Positions 7,661 to 13,887 of a stretch of 18,314 bases of DNA are shown piece by piece (position 1 is the stretch's first letter; the number at the start of each line of letters is the position of its first letter). The notes below the pieces were generated by a model. It was given only the letters and a program-made list of their open reading frames with translations. It ran no database searches and was not told the DNA's origin. Made by a program: the position numbers and the translations under genes. This stretch comes from DASSWG01 sp041689995. GTDB lineage: Bacteria > Bacteroidota > Bacteroidia > Flavobacteriales > Flavobacteriaceae. The stretch lies in the NCBI GenBank assembly GCA_041689995.1, contig JBDNFD010000129.1, positions 1 through 18,314 of the forward strand, read 5' to 3'.

Positions 7661-8527
7661 ATGAGACAGCTCAAGATTACGAAGCAGGTTACGAACAGGG
7701 AGTCAAAATCACTGGATAAATACCTTCAAGACATTAGTAAGGTCGGATTGATAACCGCTGAAGAGGAAGTTGAGCTAGCACAAAAAATAAGGGCAGGCGA
7801 TCAAATGGCCCTCGAAAAACTAACCACCGCCAATTTGCGCTTTGTTGTTTCCGTGGCGAAACAATATCAAAATCAAGGCTTGACTTTGCCCGATTTGATC
7901 AACGAAGGCAATGTAGGTCTCGTAAAAGCGGCAAAACGTTTTGACGAAACCCGTGGATTTAAGTTTATTTCCTATGCCGTATGGTGGATTCGCCAATCCA
8001 TTTTGCAAGCACTGGCAGAACAATCACGCGTTGTCCGGTTGCCGCTCAATAAAATTGGCGTAATCAACAAAATCAATAAAGCATATTCACATTTGGAGCA
8101 ATCATTGCAGCGCCCACCTTCTGCCGATGAAATTGCAAAAGAGTTGGATATGACTGTCGTGCAAGTGAAGATTGCCGTTAAAAATTCTGGACGTCATTTA
8201 TCGATGGATGCACCTTTCCGCGAAGGCGAAAATGAATCAAACTTATACGATATCTTGAGTTCCGGCGAGTCGCCAAATCCCGACAATGATTTGATGCGTG
8301 ATTCCTTAAGTATCGAAATAAACCGCGCTTTGGAAACCTTATCTCAACGCGAAGCCGACGTGATCCGACTGAATTATGGTATCGGAAACCAGCCAGCAAT
8401 GACCTTACAGGAAATCGGTGATATATTCGACTTGAGCCGCGAACGTGTAAGACAAATTCGTGAGAAAGGAATTCGAAGGTTAAAACATCAGTCGAAAAAC
8501 AAGATCCTAAAAACCTATCTGGGATAA
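7661..8527 (+). CDS. rpoD: RNA polymerase primary sigma factor RpoD (SigA), Bacteroidota type
   Basis: A 288-residue housekeeping sigma factor. It begins with the MRQLKITKQVT stretch characteristic of Bacteroidota RpoD and lacks region 1.1 and the large non-conserved insert of proteobacterial RpoD, which is normal for this phylum. Region 1.2 covers about 17-47; region 2 covers about 55-125, with the core-binding segment GNVGLVKAAKRFDETRGFKF (83-102) and the -10-recognising AVWWIRQSI (106-114). Region 3 follows. Region 4.2 is the helix-turn-helix at 247-275 (LQEIGDIFDLSRERVRQIREKG). It directs core RNA polymerase to the TAnnTTTG promoters, several of which lie in this window. The ATG at 7661 is chosen because the conserved N-terminus begins there. 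It is probably monocistronic: a terminator precedes it and a minus-strand gene follows. Confidence 0.97.
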   Translation: MRQLKITKQVTNRESKSLDKYLQDISKVGLITAEEEVELAQKIRAGDQMALEKLTTANLRFVVSVAKQYQNQGLTLPDLINEGNVGLVKAAKRFDETRGFKFISYAVWWIRQSILQALAEQSRVVRLPLNKIGVINKINKAYSHLEQSLQRPPSADEIAKELDMTVVQVKIAVKNSGRHLSMDAPFREGENESNLYDILSSGESPNPDNDLMRDSLSIEINRALETLSQREADVIRLNYGIGNQPAMTLQEIGDIFDLSRERVRQIREKGIRRLKHQSKNKILKTYLG

Positions 8528-8553
8528 TGTTTAATGTTTAATGTTTAATGTTT
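8526..8553 (+). repeat. Four tandem copies of a 7-bp unit (AATGTTT)
   Basis: AATGTTT is repeated four times without a mismatch. The first copy overlaps the rpoD stop codon (TAA at 8525-8527). It fills half of the 55-base spacer between rpoD and the convergent short-chain dehydrogenase. I see no proper terminator hairpin there. Confidence 0.85.
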
Positions 8554-8582
8554 AACTAAAGCTGAATACTTAACACTGTCCA

Positions 8583-9308
8583 CTATTTTCTTGGTGGTTT
8601 TGCAGGTCTTACCTCAATTTTGCTGGGCAAACTTCGCGGATTCATTTTGATTAGGTCCATTACCAAATCACCGATGTCTTCTGGTTGAATTTTCCATGCG
8701 TCTTTTTCCCCCGGCTCGTTCCCGTTAAAATGACTGGCTACCGATCCTGGCATAATTGTGGAAACTTTGATGTCGTACTGCCGTAAATCGAGCATCACCG
8801 CTTGCGTAAATCCTACCACCCCAAATTTGCTGGCATTATAGGCCGAACCATTTGCGAAAAAATTAGTACCCGCCAAACTAGAAACGGTTATAAAATACCC
8901 TTTACTCTTTTTCAATTCTTCCACCGAAGCTTTTATCGAGTAAAAAACCCCGGTCAAATTTGTGTCAATAGTTTCTTTCCACTGATGATCGGTGATTTCC
9001 CATATAGGCGCATAATGTCCCAAACCGGCGTTGGCGATCACATAATCCAATGAACCGAAAGTTTCCACAGTTTGGCGAACAGCATCCTGCTGATCGATCA
9101 AATTTCGCACATCTGCTTTTAAACCGAGGGCTTTGGCTTTGCCATTTTGGTTTAATTCCTTTGCGGCACTTTCGGCAGAAGTCAGGGAGCGGCTTGTGAC
9201 TACCACATTTATTCCTTGGTTCATCATAACTTTGGCGACACCCAAACCGATTCCTTTGGAACCTCCGGTAATTAATGCTGTTTTTAATTTCAAATTCAAA
9301 TCGTTCAT
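8583..9308 (-). CDS. Short-chain dehydrogenase/reductase (SDR), classical type
   Basis: A 241-residue classical SDR with a full Rossmann fold. Visible motifs are the cofactor loop TGGSKGIG (14-21), acidic D66 in KADV at the adenine pocket, NAG (93-95), the structural N117, and the catalytic serine S143 with Y157 and K161 (YNASK at 157-161). The family sequence IMPGSV follows at 185-190. R40 after beta-2 (VVTSRS) suggests NADP(H) rather than NAD(H) preference; this is inference. It resembles FabG-like 3-ketoacyl reductases, but without other fatty-acid genes nearby the substrate is unknown. The C-terminal tail (EVRPAKPPRK) is basic and proline-rich. It is transcribed divergently from the penicillin-binding protein gene, and no clear TAnnTTTG element is visible upstream of it. 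Confidence 0.88.
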   Translation of the reverse strand: MNDLNLKLKTALITGGSKGIGLGVAKVMMNQGINVVVTSRSLTSAESAAKELNQNGKAKALGLKADVRNLIDQQDAVRQTVETFGSLDYVIANAGLGHYAPIWEITDHQWKETIDTNLTGVFYSIKASVEELKKSKGYFITVSSLAGTNFFANGSAYNASKFGVVGFTQAVMLDLRQYDIKVSTIMPGSVASHFNGNEPGEKDAWKIQPEDIGDLVMDLIKMNPRSLPSKIEVRPAKPPRK

Positions 9309-9414
9309 ATATTTTTTATTTTAATAATTGCTTAAAGGTAAGGACAAAGAGAAAGATACTGAACTAAAAGAAGGGTTTTCACATGTATTTAACGGAAATG
9401 ATTTCTACTCCGGT

Positions 9415-9448
9415 TTTGTTAAAAAGAAGATAAAGAAAATAATTTTTG
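9415..9448 (+). promoter_or_regulatory. Candidate promoter for the penicillin-binding protein gene
   Basis: TTTG at 9415-9418 is followed after 21 bases by TAATTTTTG (9440-9448), a TAnnTTTG-like element with one extra base between TA and TTTG. It lies 30 bases before the ATG at 9478, giving a leader of roughly 20-25 bases. Because it is inside the upstream extension of the open frame, it argues for the ATG start rather than the TTG at 9328. Confidence 0.5.
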
Positions 9449-9477
9449 CAGAGAAGAATTGTTTCTTTGCAAACAGC

Positions 9478-11787
9478 ATGAAATCAATTAAGAAAATTTT
9501 CAAAAAGCCATGGGTGAAATGGTCTTCTATCACAATTGGAGCTGTGGTTTTATTGTTCATATTATTTTTTTGGAGCATTTATTTAGGAGCATTTGGCGAA
9601 ATTCCCACTGAAAAACGTCTGACCGACCTGAAGCAAAGCCAAGCTACCGAAGTGATGGGAATGAATGGCAAACTCATTGGAAAATATTATTTCTTGGATC
9701 GGCGGTCCATACCTTATGAAAAGATGCCGCAATATTTGATTGATGCTCTGATCGCAACTGAAGATATGCGCTTTTACGAACATGAGGGAATCGACAAAAT
9801 AAGTTTGTTGCGCGTATTTTTCAAAAGTATCCTACTTTTAGATGAATCTGCCGGCGGAGGAAGTACGATCACCTTGCAACTTGCAAAAAACCTCTTTGGA
9901 AGAACCGATTATGGTTTTGGCAGTATTGTGATCAATAAACTGCGCGAAAGCATTATCGCCCGTCGCATCGAAGATATTTATTCGAAAAAGGAAATTTTAC
10001 AACTTTACCTGAACACTGTTCCTTTTAGCGGAAATACCTATGGAATTGAAAGTGCTTCCAGAAAATTCTTCAATATTCCTGCCAGTGAATTATCCCTTAC
10101 CCAAGCGGCCACTTTGGTCGGAACGTTGAAAGCAAATCATGGTTATGATCCGAAATTGTTTCCTGAAGCGGCGAAAACCCGAAGGAACACGGTTTTGCTT
10201 CAAATGATGAAGTATGGATATCTCAGTAAACCGAAAGGAAAACTTGCGATGCAAGAACCTCTTATTTTAGACTATCAGTATTTTGATCACAATAAGGGAT
10301 TGGCGCCATATTTTCGAGCTGAAGTTAAACAACAGGTAATCGCTATTTTGAAGGAAATCAATAAAAAACAAAGTGCCGATTATAATATTTACACCGATGG
10401 ATTAAAAGTATATACCACACTAGATGCAAAAATGCAGGCTTTAGCGGAAAGTTCTATGCGCGATCATTTGGCGAAATTGCAGGAACAGTTTGAAAAAGCA
10501 TACGACAAAAACGCTCCGTGGTTGAAAAATGAAGAAATTTTGAAAGATGCAGTAAAAAATTCACCCCGTTATTCGAAATTAAAAACACAAGGTCTTTCCA
10601 ATCTTCAGATTATGGATTCAATGGAAATGAAAAAGAAAATGACCCTTTTTTATTGGAAAGGCGATTCAACGCTAACGGCTTCCTCCATCGACAGTTTACA
10701 ACATTATCTTAAACTTCTGAATGTCGGAATGATTGCAGTGGAACCTTCTTCCGGTGCTGTGCGTGCCTATATTGGCGGTATCAATCATCGCCATTTCAAA
10801 TATGATCATGTTAGCCACAGCGAGCGACAAGTTGGTTCCGCTTTCAAACCAATCGTATATGCCGCTGCATTGCAATCGGGCATTGAACCTTGCTCCTATT
10901 TCCCCATAAAAGCTGTCACATATACCGATTTCAATAATTGGACGCCCACCAATTCCTCCCATCAATATGATCAGGAATTGAGCTATTCAATGAAATTTGC
11001 ATTAAGCCGATCCATTAATACCATTGCCGTAAAAGTTCTGCGCAAAACGGGTATCGAAAATGTTATTGGACAAGCGCGAAAAATGGGGATTGACTCTAAA
11101 ATAGACAGAGTTCCGTCCATTGCCTTGGGAACGGTTTCGATGAGCGTGCAAGAACTTGCGAAAGCTTACACCACTTTTGTGAACGATTCACGGGTTTCCA
11201 AACCTTTTTATATTTTGAAAATTGAAGATAAAGAGGGCAAGGTGCTTTTTGAACACAAAAAAGAAGTATCGGCCGATCCTGCATTTTCAGAAAAAACCAG
11301 GCAGTTAATGATCGAGTTTATGAAGGCAACAGTAAATGAAGGCACCGCGGTGCGACTGCGTTCGGAATATAATTTGAAAAATGATATCGCCGGAAAAACC
11401 GGAACTACCCAAAACAATAAAGATGCATGGTTTGTATCCGTCATGCCAAAGTTGGTCACCGTCACTTGGGTCGGGAATGACGATCATCGAATTGGTTTCA
11501 GCAGCACCGCCATTGGTCAAGGCGCAAATGCCGCGCTTCCTATTTTTGCCAATTTGCTTCAAAAAATGAATGCCGATCCTTATTTCGATCCAATTACACA
11601 TGCAAATTTCAAACATCCCTCAAACGAAGTGCTCGACGCTTTGGATTGTGAGCCCACCAAGCGACCGGGTTTCTTCAAACGAATTTTTGGATCACGCGAC
11701 AAGACGAAAAAGGAATTCAAAAAGAAGAAGAAAAAAGGCTTTTTCGGCCGACTTTTTGGCAAAAAGGATAAAGAATCTGACAAGTAG
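9478..11787 (+). CDS. Class A penicillin-binding protein 1A (bifunctional transglycosylase/transpeptidase)
   Basis: A 769-residue class A PBP that polymerises lipid II into glycan strands and cross-links the stem peptides. A basic N-terminus is followed by one transmembrane helix (about 17-38). The GT51 domain has the catalytic E95 in EDMRFYEHEG, GGGSTITLQLAKNLF at about 126-140 and the second glutamate E172 (KKEILQLYLNTVPFSG). The transpeptidase domain has the active serine S454 in SAFK (454-457), SIN (512-514) and KTGT (640-643). The open frame extends upstream to a TTG at 9328, but the ATG at 9478 is preferred: it is followed by a typical membrane anchor and preceded by a candidate promoter. 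The C-terminus is a lysine-rich tail in which GFFxR(I/L)FGxxDK occurs twice (731-742 and 754-765). The family is usually named PBP1A/MrcA; no other cell-wall gene is adjacent. Confidence 0.93.
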   Translation: MKSIKKIFKKPWVKWSSITIGAVVLLFILFFWSIYLGAFGEIPTEKRLTDLKQSQATEVMGMNGKLIGKYYFLDRRSIPYEKMPQYLIDALIATEDMRFYEHEGIDKISLLRVFFKSILLLDESAGGGSTITLQLAKNLFGRTDYGFGSIVINKLRESIIARRIEDIYSKKEILQLYLNTVPFSGNTYGIESASRKFFNIPASELSLTQAATLVGTLKANHGYDPKLFPEAAKTRRNTVLLQMMKYGYLSKPKGKLAMQEPLILDYQYFDHNKGLAPYFRAEVKQQVIAILKEINKKQSADYNIYTDGLKVYTTLDAKMQALAESSMRDHLAKLQEQFEKAYDKNAPWLKNEEILKDAVKNSPRYSKLKTQGLSNLQIMDSMEMKKKMTLFYWKGDSTLTASSIDSLQHYLKLLNVGMIAVEPSSGAVRAYIGGINHRHFKYDHVSHSERQVGSAFKPIVYAAALQSGIEPCSYFPIKAVTYTDFNNWTPTNSSHQYDQELSYSMKFALSRSINTIAVKVLRKTGIENVIGQARKMGIDSKIDRVPSIALGTVSMSVQELAKAYTTFVNDSRVSKPFYILKIEDKEGKVLFEHKKEVSADPAFSEKTRQLMIEFMKATVNEGTAVRLRSEYNLKNDIAGKTGTTQNNKDAWFVSVMPKLVTVTWVGNDDHRIGFSSTAIGQGANAALPIFANLLQKMNADPYFDPITHANFKHPSNEVLDALDCEPTKRPGFFKRIFGSRDKTKKEFKKKKKKGFFGRLFGKKDKESDK

Positions 11788-11870
11788 CATATCTTTCTGG
11801 AATTCCAAAATCTAATTTTTTCTGCTGGAATCATAAAAACAGATAGTTCTGTACTTGTAAAATACATTCG

Positions 11871-11878
11871 TACTTTTG
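11871..11878 (+). promoter_or_regulatory. Bacteroidota -7 promoter element (TACTTTTG) for the MscS-type gene
   Basis: TACTTTTG matches TAnnTTTG and lies 19 bases before the ATG at 11898, predicting a leader of only about 12-15 bases. The nearest TTG (11855-11857) is closer than usual, with a 13-base gap, so the -33 element is uncertain. Confidence 0.6.
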
Positions 11879-11897
11879 CGGAAAAGAAACATTCATT

Positions 11898-13169
11898 ATG
11901 GATTTCGAAGATTTCTCTCGGTTTTTTTATGACCTTTTTCTGAAAATGGGACTTCCCTCTACCCTCTCGGGATTTTTCAGTATTATTCTGAATTTAATTT
12001 GCGTTCTAATTATAGCTTATTTTATCAGCAAATTATTGCGAATTATTTTGGTGAAAGTGTTCCAGAAGGTTTTTTCAAAAGCTAACACGCAATTTGATGA
12101 TTATTTTATTGAGAATAAGGTAATCTTCAATCTAACCAATTTGTTGATGCTTTTTATTGTAAAATCCTTCGTTCCCATTGTTTTTGTTCATTTTAAAAAT
12201 TTCATCCCGGGCATATTCACCTTTTTGGATATTCTGATCCTTTTCGCCATTATCTGGACGGTTCGAAGCTTTTTCAATACGGTCAATAGCTATTTAAAAA
12301 CCTTGGAATCCTTCAAAAATAAACCGGTTGACAGCTACGTGCAAGTGATCATGATATTCGTGTGGTTACTCGGTTTTGTCCTAGTTTTTTCACTCCTTAC
12401 AGGCGACACACCTTGGGAGTTTTTAACCGCATTGGGTGCAATTTCCGCAGTGATTTTATTGATTTTTAAAGATACTATTTTAGGATTTGTGGCCAGTATC
12501 CAAATATCGGTGAACGATACCGTTCGCATCGGCGATTGGATCACCATGGAAAAATTCAGCGCCGATGGAAATGTCATCGAAATCAATTTGAATACCGTGC
12601 TTGTCCGGAACTGGGATAACACCGTCACCTCCATTCCAACTTATTTTTTAAACTCGGAACCATTCACAAATTGGCGTGGAATGGAGGAATCTGGTGGAAG
12701 GCGTATCAAACGGTCCATATATGTGAAAGCATCGAGCATACGATTTTTAACCCCAGAAGAAATCGAGCAACTCGGAAAAATTGATTTACTAAAAGAATAC
12801 TTGAACGATTGGGAAAAAAATGTCGGCCAAAAAAGAAACCGGGAGGATAGTTCGTTTTTTGTGAATCAACGGAATTTAACCAATTTCGGGGTTTTTCGGA
12901 AGTATGTGAATATATATCTTCAACAGCGGCCAGACCTGCGCCAGGATCTTTTCTTGATATGCCATCAATTGGAGGCGACCCCGCACGGAATTCCATTGGA
13001 AATATACGTGTTCTCCAAAGCACTTTCCTTTATGAAAATAGTCCCGATAAAAAGTGATATTTTTGATCATTTGTACTCCGTTCTACCGTTTTTTCACCTG
13101 CAAACTTTTGAGCTTCCCTCCGACGGGGTTTTTACCATCGAAACATTGAGCAAGGGAACAAGCTCTTGA
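11898..13169 (+). CDS. YbdG/MscM-like mechanosensitive ion channel (MscS family)
   Basis: A 423-residue inner-membrane protein, close in length and order to E. coli YbdG (miniconductance channel MscM). Hydrophobic helices are visible at about 22-50, 75-97, 103-125 and 148-168, and the pore-lining helix at about 174-203 (FLTALGAISAVILLIFKDTILGFVASIQI). The cytoplasmic beta domain follows: VNDTVRIGDWITMEKFSADG (205-224) and NTVLVRNWDNTVTSIPTYFL (232-251), then NWRGMEESGGRRIKRSI (258-274), which is highly characteristic of the YbdG branch rather than MscS itself. It should open on membrane tension and release solutes during hypo-osmotic shock. It has its own promoter and no clear terminator. It is the last gene of the AT-rich part of the window. 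Confidence 0.9.
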   Translation: MDFEDFSRFFYDLFLKMGLPSTLSGFFSIILNLICVLIIAYFISKLLRIILVKVFQKVFSKANTQFDDYFIENKVIFNLTNLLMLFIVKSFVPIVFVHFKNFIPGIFTFLDILILFAIIWTVRSFFNTVNSYLKTLESFKNKPVDSYVQVIMIFVWLLGFVLVFSLLTGDTPWEFLTALGAISAVILLIFKDTILGFVASIQISVNDTVRIGDWITMEKFSADGNVIEINLNTVLVRNWDNTVTSIPTYFLNSEPFTNWRGMEESGGRRIKRSIYVKASSIRFLTPEEIEQLGKIDLLKEYLNDWEKNVGQKRNREDSSFFVNQRNLTNFGVFRKYVNIYLQQRPDLRQDLFLICHQLEATPHGIPLEIYVFSKALSFMKIVPIKSDIFDHLYSVLPFFHLQTFELPSDGVFTIETLSKGTSS

Positions 13170-13327
13170 TAAATCCCATTTTTTGGTTTTTGTACAATAA
13201 AAATTTGAAGTTGAAAAAAAATCAGTGCTTTGTTGTTGAACAGCATCTTTAACTTGCAAAATAGAATCCAAGAAATGTGCGTGTTTTTTATGTAATTCTA
13301 ATTCATTTTTTACTGCTTAGCCGGGTG

Positions 13328-13384
13328 GTATAATTAATCATACAAGTTTTGCATGCCCGTTGCATCTATTAATGTGTATATTTG
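13328..13384 (+). promoter_or_regulatory. Putative promoter/operator region of the metal-efflux cassette
   Basis: Three signals are packed together. GTATAATTAATCATAC (13328-13343) is a near-perfect 16-base palindrome with one mismatched pair. TTGCAT occurs twice as a direct repeat 11 bases apart (13349-13354 and 13360-13365), about one helical turn, the spacing often seen for dimeric response regulators. TATATTTG (13377-13384) matches the TAnnTTTG -7 element. Transcription would start about 3-5 bases before the ATG at 13393, giving an almost leaderless message. The -33 distance is not ideal, which would suit an activated promoter. The rest of the 223-base spacer from 13170 shows nothing clear. 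Confidence 0.4.
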
Positions 13385-13392
13385 TCAGGTTT

Positions 13393-13788
13393 ATGAAAAT
13401 ATTGATTTCACTTTCTATGTCATTGCTATTTCTTTTTCAAGGAACTGCAGCCAATATGGAGATTTGTGAACAAATCGAACAAATATCCCGGGTTTTTTCA
13501 CATTATCAAGAACACAGGGAATCTGACGGATATTCTTTTCTTGAGTATATTTATGAAGATTACATTAGCGATGATGAAAACTTGGACGACCACTATCAAG
13601 ATTCAGAACACGACAATGCGCCTGTCCATTCTAACCATCAATGTTGTCAACATTTTGTGTTCTTTGCGTATTTTCATCCTTCCGTGATTAATACTATTCA
13701 AAACGAGGTACAAAATCAGTTTAATTCATATTCATTCAACTTCAGTTCCAGGTACCTGGAATCACTTTTCCAACCCCCAAGAGTTTAA
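13393..13788 (+). CDS. Small secreted Cys/His/acid-rich protein preceding the RND pump
   Basis: A 131-residue protein with a clear signal peptide (MKILISLSMSLLFLFQGTAA, probable cleavage near residue 20). The mature part is acidic in the middle (YIYEDYISDDENLDDHYQD, 52-70) and then carries clustered possible metal ligands: H73, H79, H82, C84, C85 and H87; a further cysteine is C25. The C-terminus is SLFQPPRV. A short exported protein with a Cys/His cluster and a QPPR-type ending resembles, from memory, the small proteins (for example DUF6660) that precede CusA/CzcA genes in Bacteroidota; this family link is inference. It may bind or sense metal in the periplasm. The ATG at 13393 is chosen over ATG 13372 and TTG 13360 because it starts the signal peptide and lies just after the promoter element. 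It is 99 bases upstream of the pump and probably co-transcribed. Confidence 0.65.
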   Translation: MKILISLSMSLLFLFQGTAANMEICEQIEQISRVFSHYQEHRESDGYSFLEYIYEDYISDDENLDDHYQDSEHDNAPVHSNHQCCQHFVFFAYFHPSVINTIQNEVQNQFNSYSFNFSSRYLESLFQPPRV

Positions 13789-13875
13789 TTCAGTTTTCAT
13801 AGGATAGCTATATCCTTTTTCTACAGGTCAAAAGTTCTTTATACCTGCTATTTTACATTTCAAAACTGAATTAAA
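13784..13875 (+). repeat. Structured spacer: perfect 14-bp inverted repeat enclosing two hairpins
   Basis: TTTAATTCAGTTTT (13784-13797) and AAAACTGAATTAAA (13862-13875) are perfectly complementary across 64 bases. The left arm overlaps the stop codon of the small secreted gene, and the right arm ends 12 bases before the pump ATG. Between them lie AGGATA-GCTA-TATCCT (13801-13816) followed by four T, and CAGGT...ACCTG (13824-13828 with 13843-13847). In RNA this could fold as a closed multi-branch structure next to the ribosome entry site of the pump gene. No flanking target duplication is visible, which argues against a miniature transposon. Confidence 0.7.
13801..13820 (+). terminator. Terminator- or attenuator-like hairpin between the small gene and the pump
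   Basis: A 6-bp stem (AGGATA with TATCCT) with a GCTA tetraloop is followed by TTTT. It is weaker than the two strong terminators in this window and lies inside the 14-bp inverted repeat, so partial termination or attenuation before the pump gene is plausible. Confidence 0.4.
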
Positions 13876-13887
13876 TTTTCAAATTAT

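Noticed and set aside
11788..11822. Terminator after the penicillin-binding protein gene (TGGAATTCCA palindrome plus later T run)
   Set aside because: The palindrome has no loop and the T run starts several bases away, so it does not form a convincing intrinsic terminator.
13329..13334. TATAAT as a sigma-70 -10 box
   Set aside because: Bacteroidota primary sigma factors use TAnnTTTG instead; no TTGACA-like element lies at a proper distance, and the bases fit a palindrome better.
13360..13392. Earlier starts (TTG 13360, ATG 13372) for the small secreted gene
   Set aside because: They would precede or overlap the TATATTTG promoter element and place an extra segment in front of a well-formed signal peptide that begins at ATG 13393.
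13784..13875. Miniature inverted-repeat transposon (92 bases with 14-bp terminal repeats)
   Set aside because: No target-site duplication flanks the repeats, the left arm contains the stop codon of the upstream gene, and the interior holds further hairpins; an RNA structure explains it better.
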